A stretch of 64,000 bases of DNA from Komagataeibacter xylinus (GTDB lineage: Bacteria; Pseudomonadota; Alphaproteobacteria; Acetobacterales; Acetobacteraceae), in contig NZ_CP041348.1 in assembly GCF_009834365.1 (NCBI RefSeq), forward strand, positions 2,269,001 through 2,333,000. Reading direction: 5' to 3'. Shown one piece after another: positions 10,047 to 20,954 of the stretch (positions are counted from its first letter, which is position 1; every line of letters starts with the position of its first letter). The translations under genes were made by a program, and so were the position numbers. Under the pieces are notes generated by a model. It did not search any database and had not been told where the DNA came from. It was given only the letters and a program-made list of their open reading frames with translations.

Positions 10047-11317
10047 ACGCCATTGCACCGGTCGGGATCAGTCCCTCAGCCTTTCTTGACCGGGGTGATG
10101 TAAAGGGGAATGCCGCACGGCTCAAAGCCGCCGATTACCTGCGCACGGTGGGCCTACCGCGCGCGGGCGTGGAGGCGTGGAAATACACCTCGCTGCGCGC
10201 TCTGGCCGATGTGCCGTTTGCCGAGGCGCCGCGTGATGTCGATGCAGGCGCAGTCGATACGCTGCTGGCCGAGGTCGAGACCATCTCGGGACTTGGGGCC
10301 GGGGCCAATCGCGCCGTGTTCGTCAATGGCCGTTTCGACGCCGGGCGCTCGCGCCTGCCGGAAGGGGTAAAGGTTTCCGCCTTTGACCCGGCAAGCGAAG
10401 TGCGTGACGGAATCGACCCTGCAGGCGACGTGACCACAGCACTCAATACCGTGCTGGCCCATGACGGGCTGGCTCTCATCGTGCCCGCAGGGGTTGATGC
10501 AGGCTGCCTGCTGCTGGTCAGCATTGGCCTTGCAGGCGAGGATGCGCCGGTTTCCTTCCACCCGCAACACCGCATCAAGGTGGAAGAGGGCGGCAGGCTG
10601 GCCATGCTCGATGCCGCCGTGGGCAGGGGCTATTACCTGCATAACCCGCTCTATGACATTACGGTGGAAGAGGGCGGCTATCTGTCGCATGCCCGCATTC
10701 AGGCGGAGGGTAAAAAGGCGCTGCATCTTGCGGTCAGCCATGCCCGCGTTGCCAGCCGTGGGGTATATGACAGCTTTACGCTCACGCTTGGCGCCAGCCT
10801 GTCGCGCCATGAGGTGCATGCGGGGCTGAATGCGGCGGGTGCCAGCGTGCACGTGAATGGCGCGCAGCTTCTGGCGGGTCATCAGCATGGCGACCTGACC
10901 AGCGTGATCACGCACGCAGCACCCGACTGCATCTCGCGCCAGACGGTCAAGAACGTGCTGGCCGATCATGCGCGAGGCGTGTTTCAGGGCAAGATCCATG
11001 TCGAGCGGATTGCCCAGAAGACCGACGGCTACCAGATGAACCAGGCGCTGCTGCTGTCGGACACGGCCGAGATCGACGCCAAGCCCGAACTCGAAATTTA
11101 CGCCGATGACGTCAAGTGCAGCCATGGTGCGACCGTGGGCGCGCTGGATGATGATCAGCTTTTCTATCTGCGCAGCCGTGGCATCCCTAACGAGGCAGCC
11201 CGCTCCATCCTGATCCGTGCCTTTTTGCATGATGTTGTGGATCAGATCGATGATGCCCGGCTCAAGGACAGCCTGAACCTTGCGGTGGAAGCCTGGTGGA
11301 AGCGGGAGGTCGCCTGA
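10043..11317 (+). CDS. sufD: Fe-S cluster assembly protein SufD
   Basis: 424 residues, the beta-helix partner of SufB in the SufBC2D complex. The C-terminal half carries the family landmarks HQHGDLTSVITHAAPD, KTDGYQMNQALLLS, CSHGATVGALDDDQLFYLRSRG and the following FLHDVVDQI. The start is GTG, overlapping the sufC stop by four bases, and its own stop overlaps the sufS ATG (TGATG). Confidence 0.95.
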   Translation: MNAIAPVGISPSAFLDRGDVKGNAARLKAADYLRTVGLPRAGVEAWKYTSLRALADVPFAEAPRDVDAGAVDTLLAEVETISGLGAGANRAVFVNGRFDAGRSRLPEGVKVSAFDPASEVRDGIDPAGDVTTALNTVLAHDGLALIVPAGVDAGCLLLVSIGLAGEDAPVSFHPQHRIKVEEGGRLAMLDAAVGRGYYLHNPLYDITVEEGGYLSHARIQAEGKKALHLAVSHARVASRGVYDSFTLTLGASLSRHEVHAGLNAAGASVHVNGAQLLAGHQHGDLTSVITHAAPDCISRQTVKNVLADHARGVFQGKIHVERIAQKTDGYQMNQALLLSDTAEIDAKPELEIYADDVKCSHGATVGALDDDQLFYLRSRGIPNEAARSILIRAFLHDVVDQIDDARLKDSLNLAVEAWWKREVA

Positions 11318-12567
11318 TGGACCAGAGCGTCATCACGCCCACGGATATGGCCGATAGCCTGCGCCATGTCCGCGCCGACTTCCCCATCCTGAGCCAGAAG
11401 GTGCATGGCAAGGATCTGGTGTTCCTTGACAGCGCCGCCTCGGCCCAGAAGCCCCGGCAGGTGATCGACTGCATGGCCGACACCATGCGCACCCAGTACG
11501 CCAACATCCATCGTGGCCTGTACTGGATGAGTGAGCGCACCACCGAGGCGTATGAGGCCGTGCGCGATCAGGTGGCACGCTTCCTGGGTGCCGCCGCGCG
11601 TGAGGAAATCGTCTTCACCCGCAACAGTACCGAGGCCATCAACCTCGTGGCCCATTCCTATGGTGGCCTGCTGAAGCCGGGGCAGGCGGTGCTGGTATCC
11701 GAGATGGAACACCACGCCAACCTCGTGCCCTGGCAGATGCTGCGCGACCGCATGGGCATTGAACTGCGCGTCACCCCCATTACCGATGACGGGGCGCTGG
11801 ACATGGAAGCGCTGGCCGCCAACCTGGCCGATGGCAAGGTGGCACTGGTGGCGATCACCCACATGTCCAACGTGCTGGGCACCATTACCGATGCCCGCGC
11901 CATTATCGACATGGCGCATGCGGCAGGGGCGAAGGTGCTGCTTGATGGCAGCCAGCTTGCCGTGCACCGCCGCGTGAATGTGCAGGAACTGGGCGCTGAT
12001 TTCTATGTCGTGACCGGGCACAAGCTGTATGGCCCCACCGGCATTGGCGTGCTGTGGGCGCGGCGTGAACTGCTGGAGGCGATGCCGCCTTTCCTTGGTG
12101 GTGGCGACATGATTTCCACCGTGTCGTTCGAGCGCGCGACCTGGGCGAATGTGCCGCATAAATTCGAGGCGGGCACGCCTGCCATCATCGAGACCATTGG
12201 ATTGGGCGCGGCCCTTGCCTATATCGAGTCCATCGGGTTCGAGGCGATCGGCGCGCATGAGGATGCGCTGACGGCTTACGCGCTTGAGGCGCTGGGCAAT
12301 GTCAGCGGGCTGAAGGTGATCGGCACGGCGCCGCAGCGTGGCGGGGTGATCTCGTTTACCATGAAGGATGTTCACCCGCATGATATCGCCACCCTGCTTG
12401 ACCGCAACGGCATTGCCGTGCGGGCGGGCCATCACTGTGCCGAGCCGCTCATGCGCAGGCTGGGGGTGACGGCCACGGCGCGGGCGAGCTTCGGCATCTA
12501 TACCACGCCGGAGGAAATCGACCTGCTGGCTGCAACGCTGGAACAGATCCGGGGCTTTTTTGTCTGA
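11317..12567 (+). CDS. sufS: cysteine desulfurase SufS
   Basis: 416-residue PLP enzyme of the class V aminotransferase fold that takes sulfur from cysteine for cluster assembly. The PLP lysine is in TGHKLYGPTG near residue 236 and the persulfide cysteine is in AGHHCAEPLMRRLG near residue 374. DGSQ replaces the more usual DGAQ at the cofactor aspartate loop, a conservative change. The ATG at 11317 is preceded by GCGGGAGG and overlaps the sufD stop; an upstream in-frame ATG at 11296 is less likely. Its sulfur acceptor is probably the SufU encoded next. Confidence 0.96.
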   Translation: MDQSVITPTDMADSLRHVRADFPILSQKVHGKDLVFLDSAASAQKPRQVIDCMADTMRTQYANIHRGLYWMSERTTEAYEAVRDQVARFLGAAAREEIVFTRNSTEAINLVAHSYGGLLKPGQAVLVSEMEHHANLVPWQMLRDRMGIELRVTPITDDGALDMEALAANLADGKVALVAITHMSNVLGTITDARAIIDMAHAAGAKVLLDGSQLAVHRRVNVQELGADFYVVTGHKLYGPTGIGVLWARRELLEAMPPFLGGGDMISTVSFERATWANVPHKFEAGTPAIIETIGLGAALAYIESIGFEAIGAHEDALTAYALEALGNVSGLKVIGTAPQRGGVISFTMKDVHPHDIATLLDRNGIAVRAGHHCAEPLMRRLGVTATARASFGIYTTPEEIDLLAATLEQIRGFFV

Positions 12568-12576
12568 TGGCAGATG

Positions 12577-13005
12577 ATGGCGCAGGATGATCTGTACCGC
12601 ACGGTGGTGCTGGAGCGTGCGAAGGCACCACGACATGCCGGGCCACTGCCCACAGCCACGCTAAACGGGCAGGGGGCCAACCCGCTGTGCGGCGACCGGG
12701 TGCAGTTGCATGCGGTGCTGGACGGGCAGGGGCGGATCGAGACGATCCGGCATGAAACGCGGGGCTGCGCCATCTGTGCGGCCTCCGCCGACCTCATGGC
12801 CGGGCGGGTGACAGGCCAGGATCGCGTGCATGTGGGTAGGCTGCACGCGGAACTGGTCGAGGCGGTTGAAACCGGCACGGCGCCAGCGGGTCTGGGCGAG
12901 CTTGCGGCCTTTGCGCCCCTGCACCAGCACCGCTCGCGCAGGCGCTGCGCCCTGCTGCCGTGGTCGGCACTGACTGATATGCTCAATGATGATAAAAACA
13001 GGTGA
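12577..13005 (+). CDS. sufU: SufU-type sulfur acceptor / scaffold protein
   Basis: About 142 residues of the NifU N-terminal/IscU fold. The ligand residues stand in the SufU arrangement: NPLCGD (C38 and the aspartate), RGCAICAAS (C64 and C67) and RRRCALLPW (C124). SufU accepts persulfide sulfur from SufS in a zinc-dependent way in organisms without SufE. Two ATGs in tandem (12574 and 12577) are possible starts. It directly follows sufS, and no sufE is seen in the operon. Confidence 0.92.
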   Translation: MAQDDLYRTVVLERAKAPRHAGPLPTATLNGQGANPLCGDRVQLHAVLDGQGRIETIRHETRGCAICAASADLMAGRVTGQDRVHVGRLHAELVEAVETGTAPAGLGELAAFAPLHQHRSRRRCALLPWSALTDMLNDDKNR

Positions 13006-13012
13006 AAGTCTC

Positions 13013-13474
13013 ATGGACGAGAAAAATCAGGTAGAGCCTGCCATGGGCATGGCGGAAGAGACCGGGCATTTTTCCCTTGAGGCCAGCGATGCGCCTGCCG
13101 CTAAAGCGGCCCCCGTATCGGCCTGGACACCAGATGGCGAGCAGCCCGCTGCCCTCGCAGGCAAGGCGGCCATGCCCGATGAGGAAGCGGTGATCGAGGC
13201 GATCGCCACGGTGTATGACCCCGAAATTCCGGTCAATATTTACGAACTTGGCCTGATTTACGCCATCGACCTGCATGAGGATGGATCGGTCAAGGTCGAG
13301 ATGACGCTCACGGCTCCCAACTGCCCCAGCGCGCAGGAACTGCCCGCGCAGGTAAAGGAAGCCGTTGAAAAGATTGAGACGGTGACCTCCGCCACGGTCG
13401 AGATCGTGTGGGAGCCGCCATGGGACATGTCGCGCATGAGCGAAGATGCCCGCCTTGCCCTGAACATGTTCTGA
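13013..13474 (+). CDS. sufT: SufT / MIP18-family Fe-S assembly factor
   Basis: 153 residues; a poorly conserved, Ala/Pro-rich first third is followed by a DUF59/MIP18 domain. Diagnostic stretches are DPEIPVNIYELGLIY, LTAPNCPSA and the C-terminal WEPPWDMSRMSEDARL, characteristic of SufT proteins. These proteins help Fe-S protein maturation. The ATG at 13013 has AGGTGA upstream; an in-frame ATG at 12986, inside sufU, would add nine residues. It lies between sufU and sufA. Confidence 0.92.
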   Translation: MDEKNQVEPAMGMAEETGHFSLEASDAPAAKAAPVSAWTPDGEQPAALAGKAAMPDEEAVIEAIATVYDPEIPVNIYELGLIYAIDLHEDGSVKVEMTLTAPNCPSAQELPAQVKEAVEKIETVTSATVEIVWEPPWDMSRMSEDARLALNMF

Positions 13475-13494
13475 ACCCTCAAGGGGAATGTGCC

Positions 13495-13875
13495 ATGACC
13501 GAACACCAGACAGCCACACCCGCAAAAGCCCCCGCCCGCCGCGCCCTGCCGCCGCTCATGACGCTGACGGACCGCGCAGCCGCCCGGCTGGAAAAACTCT
13601 ACCAGACCAAGAACGCGGGCCACCTGCTGCGCATTGCGGTTTCAACCAAGGGGTGTTCGGGCCATGCCTATGACATGAGCTTTGTAGAAAAAGCCGGCCC
13701 TGGTGATGAAGTGGTGGTGGACAAGGGCGTGACCCTGCTCGTTGACCGCAAGGCGACGCTGTTCCTGATCGGCTCGGTGATGGATTACGAGGTCAGGCAG
13801 CTTGAATCCGGCTTTACCTTCACCAACCCCAATGAGAAGGGCCGCTGCGGCTGTGGGGAAAGCTTCCACGTCTGA
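13495..13875 (+). CDS. sufA: A-type Fe-S carrier protein
   Basis: 126 residues with the HesB/IscA fold. The three cluster cysteines are in KGCSGHAYDM (C54) and in GRCGCGESF (C118 and C120). It carries assembled clusters to apo-proteins. AAGGGG precedes the ATG. It is the last gene of the suf operon and is followed by paired hairpins. Confidence 0.95.
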   Translation: MTEHQTATPAKAPARRALPPLMTLTDRAAARLEKLYQTKNAGHLLRIAVSTKGCSGHAYDMSFVEKAGPGDEVVVDKGVTLLVDRKATLFLIGSVMDYEVRQLESGFTFTNPNEKGRCGCGESFHV

Positions 13876-13884
13876 TTGCGATAA

Positions 13885-13972
13885 AGATAAAAGTTTTTGG
13901 GTGCCGCCTTTTTTCAAAAAGGCGGCGTTCTTTTAAGCTTTTGCAAAAAGCTTTACCAAAATTTTTCTCTGT
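13885..13972. repeat. paired hairpins between convergent genes (dispersed element copy B, likely bidirectional terminator)
   Basis: Two hairpins stand in tandem. GCCGCC with a T/A-rich loop and GGCGGC occupies 13903-13926, and AAGCTTTT-GC-AAAAGCTT-like occupies 13935-13953. Outer arms are similar too (AAGTTTTTGG and CCAAAATTTTT). The element separates sufA from the convergent methyltransferase gene and resembles copies at 1978 and 49606. Confidence 0.65.
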
Positions 13973-13973
13973 T

Positions 13974-15248
13974 TTAGCGCCGGTGGTTTTTGCCCGTGCC
14001 CGGCAGCTTCAGCACGCACACGGCCTCGACCTCGGTTGACCACAGGAACTGGTCGATCACTGTCAGGCGCTCGAGCCGGTAGCCCAACTGTTGCAGCGGG
14101 GTCAGGTCGCGTTGCAGGGCAGCCGGGTTGCAACTGACATAAATGACATGGCGCGGCTTGCCTGCCACGATCTGTGCCATCTGGGCACCTGCACCCGAAT
14201 GCGGCGGATCAAGCACAATGGCAGCAGCTTTTGCGACTTCCACCGCCATGACCGGCTGGCGGTTCAGGTCACGCAGCGCGGGCAGCACGCGGGTGCCGCC
14301 ACTGGCCTGCTTGAGGCAGGCCAGCGCTGCCCGGTCCCCTTCATAGGCCAGCACCTTGGCATGGGCAGCAAGCGCAAAGGACAGCGTGCCACAGCCTGCA
14401 TAAAGCTCGATAATGCCTGCCTTCAGCCCCTTGGTGGGGAGTGCAGCCAGCACGGCAGCCCTGATGGCATCCTCGCCGCTGCGTGCAGGTTGCAGGAAGG
14501 CACCAGGCGGCGGGGTGACGCGCACGCCATCAAAATGATGAAAGACCGGCCCGTTCAGTGCCAGCGTTTCAGGTGGCGTGCCGCCCAGCGAGATGCGCGG
14601 TATGCCATGCGCCTTGCTGAACTGGGCGAGGATGCGCCGGTCATTGGCATCCGGCGTGCCATCCATCGTAATCAGCAGGTCCGGCCCGCTATCGAGCAGG
14701 TTGATCTGCAGGTCACCACCCGCATGCACGCCGGGCAGCGAATGCAGCATCTCGCGCAGCGGGGCCAGCAGGGCAAACAGGGCAGGGTCGAGCAGGGTAC
14801 ACGCGGTCATGTCCACCACATCACCCCGGCGACGATGCAGGCCGAGCACGATATGCCGACCTTCGCGGCGGAAGGCCAGGTCAACGCGCCGCCGCCCCTG
14901 GGGGGCGACCTGCACGGTGGCAGGCGTGGGGATGGTGTCAAAACCTGCGCGGTGCAGCGCCTCGGTTACGCGGCCCGTCTTCCATGTCATCAGGGCAGGC
15001 AGCGCCACCTGCTGCAGGCGGCAGCCGCCGCACTGGCCAAAAAGGGCGCAGGGCGGCGTAATCCGGTCCGGGCCGGGGGTGATGACGCGCTCGAGTGCGG
15101 CGTGGGTGCCCTGTATCGTTCCAAGCTGCACCACATCACCCGGCACGGCGCCGGGCACGAATATCCGTCCTGCCGGGGTCTCGGCTATGCCATCCCCGTC
15201 ATTGCCAAGCGCCACCACATCGGTGGCGCTGGCCATGTCCTGTTCCAT
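13974..15248 (-). CDS. RlmD/TrmA-family RNA (uracil-5-)-methyltransferase
   Basis: 424 residues, SAM-dependent. An N-terminal TRAM-like beta domain comes first. A 4Fe-4S ligand set follows: CALFGQCGGC gives C67, C73 and C76, and a fourth cysteine lies near 154. The Rossmann domain carries IELYAGCGTLSFAL (SAM binding), DPPHSGAG, YVSCNP with the catalytic cysteine near 376, and the terminal glutamate region STEVEAVCVL. The exact target uridine (23S rRNA or tRNA) cannot be told. The start lies 11 nt after the helicase stop, so the two RNA-related genes form an operon. The start could also be the ATG four codons in. Confidence 0.9.
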   Translation of the reverse strand: MEQDMASATDVVALGNDGDGIAETPAGRIFVPGAVPGDVVQLGTIQGTHAALERVITPGPDRITPPCALFGQCGGCRLQQVALPALMTWKTGRVTEALHRAGFDTIPTPATVQVAPQGRRRVDLAFRREGRHIVLGLHRRRGDVVDMTACTLLDPALFALLAPLREMLHSLPGVHAGGDLQINLLDSGPDLLITMDGTPDANDRRILAQFSKAHGIPRISLGGTPPETLALNGPVFHHFDGVRVTPPPGAFLQPARSGEDAIRAAVLAALPTKGLKAGIIELYAGCGTLSFALAAHAKVLAYEGDRAALACLKQASGGTRVLPALRDLNRQPVMAVEVAKAAAIVLDPPHSGAGAQMAQIVAGKPRHVIYVSCNPAALQRDLTPLQQLGYRLERLTVIDQFLWSTEVEAVCVLKLPGTGKNHRR

Positions 15249-15259
15249 GCCGGTTCTGT

Positions 15260-16828
<1,569 letters not shown>

Positions 16829-17041
16829 ATTACTCTCGAACGTATCAGCAGATGAATATGGCCCCGTCCGATTGCCACCGTGTCGCGCTGTATCAGGCTG
16901 CCGTCCCTGATGTACCTGCAGCAATGCAGGGAAGGGGAGTGTGACACGCGACGGGGTTAAACCCCTCAGAGCGCCACATTCCCCGTGCCTATCTAGATTT
17001 GCAATGGAAATCAAGGGGGCGTGAGGTTACGCCTCATATTT

Positions 17042-17494
17042 TCAGAAAGGATGGGCCAGACAGGCGGTAATGATGGTCAGGATGCCGATGCCGGTGTTGA
17101 GCAGAACCAGCGAGCGGATCGAGTCGAACTGTCCCGGCTGCGGGCGCATGGCGCGGCGGGCCTTCTGGTAGGGGCCGAAATAGATGCGGGCGAATATGCC
17201 TGCCATGATCAGGCCGAACAGCTGCATGAGGTTGATCTGCCACGGCACGACCGCAAACCCGCCCTCATGATAGATCATGAGCCAGCCGCTTACGAGCACC
17301 ATGGGCATGGTGTGCCACACGATGCGGAAGAAGCGGTTCAGCGTCTGCAGATGCACCGAGGCACGCTGCGTGGCATCAAGCAGGTTCAGGCTGGGCTTGA
17401 GCACGAAGGCCGCATACATCATGCCGCCAACCCAGGCCGCCATGCCTGTAATATGGAGTGCGAGCACAAGGCTCCAGACAATGGAAAGGGACAT
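17042..17494 (-). CDS. CopD-like integral membrane protein
   Basis: 150 residues with four predicted membrane helices: SIVWSLVLALHITGMAAWVGG, IVWHTMPMVLVSGWLMIY, INLMQLFGLIMAGIFARIYF and a C-terminal LLNTGIGILTIITACLA. Histidines sit inside helices 1 and 2 (LHITG and WHTMP), as in CopD and the related HemJ-like family, where they may bind metal or heme. GGAGG lies six bases before the ATG at 17494. A longer frame exists but lacks such a site. The physiological role is unknown. Confidence 0.75.
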   Translation of the reverse strand: MSLSIVWSLVLALHITGMAAWVGGMMYAAFVLKPSLNLLDATQRASVHLQTLNRFFRIVWHTMPMVLVSGWLMIYHEGGFAVVPWQINLMQLFGLIMAGIFARIYFGPYQKARRAMRPQPGQFDSIRSLVLLNTGIGILTIITACLAHPF

Positions 17495-17631
17495 GAAGCC
17501 TCCTTGCGGGGGGTAAGGAATAAGGAAAACGCTCACCTGCCATAAAGCAGGATACGGGACGCTTGTTTCCTCATTCCTGTATCATGTGCAAGGCCAGTGC
17601 GGCAGCCAATTGCCGGGAAAGGGAAAAGAAC

Positions 17632-19095
17632 ATGCCCGCGAACGAACAGATGCAAGCCCCTCAGGCTACCCGCCTGGAGCTGCCCACGCCTGCGCAGATG
17701 GGGCAGATCGATGCCGCTGCCGCCCGCAGCGTGCCGGTGTCGGTGCTGATGGAAAACGCGGGCCGCGCCGTAGCCCGCGCCATACGCCAGCACATGCGCC
17801 CGTGCCGGGTGCTGGTGCTGTGCGGGCCGGGCAACAATGGCGGCGATGGCTATGTGGCCGCTCGCAGGCTGGCCGAGCAGGGCTGGCCGGTTTCGGTAGC
17901 AGCCCTTGCAGCCCCGCGCCCCGGCGGGGATGAGGCAGCTGCCGCTGCCCTGTGGCACGGGCCAATGGTGCCGTTTACGCCAAAAAGTGCCGCAGCCTTC
18001 GATCTGGTGGTCGATGCGGTGTTCGGCGCGGGGCTGAGCCGCGATGTGGCGCCCGATGTGGTGGCCGTGCTCAAGGCCGCGCGGCGCATCGTGGCCATCG
18101 ACATGCCCAGCGGCGTGGATGGGGCGACGGGTGCCGTGCGCGGTGGTGCCATGCAGGCCGAGATGACCGTGACCTTCTGCCGCCTCAAGCCCGGCCACCT
18201 GCTGCTGCCCGGTCGCACCCTGTGCGGGCGCACGGTGCTGGCTGATATCGGCATTCCCGAATCCGCGCTCGAAGATGTTGCGATTCGTGCCTGGCGCAAT
18301 GAACCCGGCCTGTGGCGCACGCCGGCCTGCACGGTCAGTTCCTATAAATACAGTCGCGGCGTGGTCAGCATCTGTGGCGGGCGCGAGATGCCGGGGGCAG
18401 CCCGGCTTTCCGCCGCGGGCGCGCGGGCGGCGGGGGCAGGGCTGGTGCGGCTGGCCGTGGGTGATAGCGCCGAGGTCTACCGCATGACCGCGCCTGCGGG
18501 CCTGATCGTGGATTCCGATCCGCTGGAAACCCTGCTGGAGGATCAGCGCCGTCATGTATGGGTGTGTGGCCCCGGCCTTTCGGTGGCGGAGGTGGCGGCA
18601 GTTCTGCCTGCCCTGGTGGCGGCAGGGCGCGCGGTGATTGCCGATGCCGGGGCCTTCAGTATGGCGGCAGGCCATCCCGGGCGGCTGAAGGGGGCTTCCA
18701 TCATTACGCCACATATCGGCGAGTTCTCGCGTGTGTTCGGCAAGCCGGGTGCTGACCGGGTGGAAGCCGCGCGTGCGGCAGCCGTGTGCACGGGGGCCGT
18801 GACGGTGCTCAAGGGGCCGGATACCATCATCGCAGCACCTGATGGCCGCGTGGCGATCAATGAGCACGCTACCCCCATGCTGGGTACGGCGGGCTCGGGC
18901 GATACGCTGACCGGAATCATCGCCGCCATGCTCGCAGCCGGCATGCCCGCGTGGGAGGCGGCCTGTGCCGGGGTCTGGCTGCATGGTGATGCAGCATTGC
19001 ATGCGGGCGAATGGCCGCTGGCCGAGGATTTCGACTGCCATATCGGCGCCGCCCGCCACCGGGCGGAGGGGCTGGCAAAAAAAGTTTTCGGCTGA
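17632..19095 (+). CDS. nnr: bifunctional ADP-dependent NAD(P)H-hydrate dehydratase / NAD(P)H-hydrate epimerase
   Basis: 487 residues repairing hydrated NAD(P)H. The N-terminal YjeF_N epimerase half shows [30 protein letters not shown] and DAVFGAGLSRD. The C-terminal ribokinase-like dehydratase half shows KYSRGVVSICGG, GAGLVRLA, ITPHIGEFSRVFG and the nucleotide loop GTAGSGDTLTGIIAA. Both halves look intact. GGGAAAGGGAAAAG precedes the ATG chosen; an upstream in-frame ATG at 17584 is possible. It is divergent from the CopD-like gene. Confidence 0.95.
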   Translation: MPANEQMQAPQATRLELPTPAQMGQIDAAAARSVPVSVLMENAGRAVARAIRQHMRPCRVLVLCGPGNNGGDGYVAARRLAEQGWPVSVAALAAPRPGGDEAAAAALWHGPMVPFTPKSAAAFDLVVDAVFGAGLSRDVAPDVVAVLKAARRIVAIDMPSGVDGATGAVRGGAMQAEMTVTFCRLKPGHLLLPGRTLCGRTVLADIGIPESALEDVAIRAWRNEPGLWRTPACTVSSYKYSRGVVSICGGREMPGAARLSAAGARAAGAGLVRLAVGDSAEVYRMTAPAGLIVDSDPLETLLEDQRRHVWVCGPGLSVAEVAAVLPALVAAGRAVIADAGAFSMAAGHPGRLKGASIITPHIGEFSRVFGKPGADRVEAARAAAVCTGAVTVLKGPDTIIAAPDGRVAINEHATPMLGTAGSGDTLTGIIAAMLAAGMPAWEAACAGVWLHGDAALHAGEWPLAEDFDCHIGAARHRAEGLAKKVFG

Positions 19096-19176
19096 AAAGC
19101 CCAATCCTTTTCCCTTCGCATCTTGCCCCATGGCCTGTGGTGCGCTAAAGCCGCGCGCTTACAGGCTGGGCACTGT

Positions 19177-19261
<85 letters not shown>

Positions 19262-19358
19262 ATGATCCCGGCAAGTCGCGTTATGCGAGCAGACGTGGTG
19301 GCCCCAACCGGCTTCTTGCGTTCTTTGACACGTTCTGACCGAGAGGATGGCCTGGCAG

Positions 19359-20696
19359 ATGCAGGTTACTGAAACGCTTTCCGATGGCCTGAAGCGCGGT
19401 TTCACCGTTACGGTGCCCGCAGCAGAAATCGAGAGCAAGCGCACCGCGCGCCTGAAAGAAGTTGGACAGTCCATGAAGCTGCCGGGTTTCCGCCCGGGCA
19501 AGGTGCCGATGAGCATCCTGCAGCAGCGTTTTGGCGAATCCGTGCAGGGTGAGGTGATGGAGCAGGTCGTAAGCGACGCGACCCGCACCCTGCTTGACGA
19601 GCGCGGCCTGCGCCCTGCCATGCAGCCGAAGGTTGACCTCGTTTCCGGCAGCGAGCCGGGCAGCAAGGAAGACCTGAAGTTCACGGTCGAATTCGAGATC
19701 CTGCCCGAGATCACCATTCCCGACCTGTCCACCCTGTCGCTCGTGCGCCTCAAGTCCGAGGTGAATGCCGAGACGGTGGACAAGGCGCTCAAGGAAATCG
19801 CAAGCCGCCAGCGCGAGTTCGAGAAGGTCGAGGAAGACCGCCCCGCCGCCGATGGCGACGTGGTGACGGTGGACTTCGTGGGCAAGGTTGACGGCACGGC
19901 CTTCGAAGGCGGCTCCGCTGACGACGTGAACGTCGAACTCGGCGGCGCGGGCTTCATCCCCGGTTTTGCCGAGCAGATCGTGGGCATGAAGGCCGGTGAA
20001 GAAAAAGTGATCACCGTCACCTTCCCCGCCGATTACGGCGCGGAGCACCTTGCGGGCAAGGAAGCCACCTTCGACATCAAGGTGAAGGAACTCAAGCGCC
20101 CGGTCGAAGCCAAGATCGATGACGAGCTGGCCAAGAAGCTCGGCTTCGAGGGGCTCGAGCAGGTGCGCGAACTGATCACGCAGCAGGTCACGCAGGAATA
20201 CGACCAGCTTTCGCGCCTGCGCCTCAAGCGCGAGCTGCTCGACAAGCTGGCCGAGAAGACCGACTTCCAGGCCCCTCCGGGCATGGTGGATGCCGAGTTC
20301 AGCCAGATCTGGGCCCGTATCGAGGAAGACCGCAAGGCCGGTCGTCTCGATGAGGAAGACAAGGACAAGGACGAGGACACCCTGCGCGCCGACTATCGCA
20401 AGATTGCCGAGCGCCGCGTGAAGCTGGGCCTTCTGCTTGCCGAAATCGGTCGTGTGAACAACATCACCGTGACGCAGGAAGAAATCGTTCATGCCGTTCG
20501 GGCCGAAGCCGCGCGCTATCCGGGCCAGGAACAGGCCGTGTTCGAATATTTCGGCAAGAACCCGCAGGCGATCGATGGCCTGCGTGGCCCGATCTTCGAG
20601 AACAAGGTCATCGACTACATCGTCGAGCTGGCCAAGGTCGAGGATAAGGTCGTGACGCCGGAAGAGCTGGCCGAAATGCCGGAAGCTGACGTCTGA
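19359..20696 (+). CDS. tig: trigger factor
   Basis: 445-residue ribosome-associated chaperone and peptidyl-prolyl isomerase. The ribosome-binding signature is LPGFRPGKVP near residues 43-52. The FKBP-type PPIase domain (ADGDVVTVDFVGKVDG, FIPGFAEQIVGMKAGEEK) is in the middle, followed by a helical C-terminal substrate-binding region. GAGAGG lies 12 bases before the chosen ATG; an ATG four codons upstream (19347) is too close to that site. It heads the tig-clpP-clpX-lon block and follows tRNA-Leu. Confidence 0.96.
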   Translation: MQVTETLSDGLKRGFTVTVPAAEIESKRTARLKEVGQSMKLPGFRPGKVPMSILQQRFGESVQGEVMEQVVSDATRTLLDERGLRPAMQPKVDLVSGSEPGSKEDLKFTVEFEILPEITIPDLSTLSLVRLKSEVNAETVDKALKEIASRQREFEKVEEDRPAADGDVVTVDFVGKVDGTAFEGGSADDVNVELGGAGFIPGFAEQIVGMKAGEEKVITVTFPADYGAEHLAGKEATFDIKVKELKRPVEAKIDDELAKKLGFEGLEQVRELITQQVTQEYDQLSRLRLKRELLDKLAEKTDFQAPPGMVDAEFSQIWARIEEDRKAGRLDEEDKDKDEDTLRADYRKIAERRVKLGLLLAEIGRVNNITVTQEEIVHAVRAEAARYPGQEQAVFEYFGKNPQAIDGLRGPIFENKVIDYIVELAKVEDKVVTPEELAEMPEADV

Positions 20697-20724
20697 TCCG
20701 CTCTCGCGGCATAGGTAACGCCTG

Positions 20725-20754
20725 CGGCGCGCGGAAGGGGACTTCCGCGCGCCG
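20725..20754 (+). terminator. strong hairpin after tig
   Basis: A perfect 13-bp GC-rich stem (CGGCGCGCGGAAG / CTTCCGCGCGCCG) with a GGGA loop lies 28 nt after the tig stop. The T tract is poor (TATGTGTTTGTG), so termination may be partial. Confidence 0.6.
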
Positions 20755-20954
20755 TATGTGTTTGTGGACAGGTGAACACGCGCGGATTGTGCGGCCCGTT
20801 TCTGGCAAAATGACAGGGGTGGGGTGGTATCTGGCGTGTTTGTCTCTATTTTGTCATAAGTAACCGGGAAGGGTCCGGCTGCGCCTGCGCTGTCCGTGCC
20901 TCCTGCACCGGGCACGTAACGTGGATCGGGCCCTTGCTTTTCAGGATCGGGAAT

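Noticed and set aside
17494..17536. Longer start for the CopD-like protein
   Set aside because: The extra 14 residues have no ribosome-binding site, while GGAGG stands properly before the ATG at 17494.
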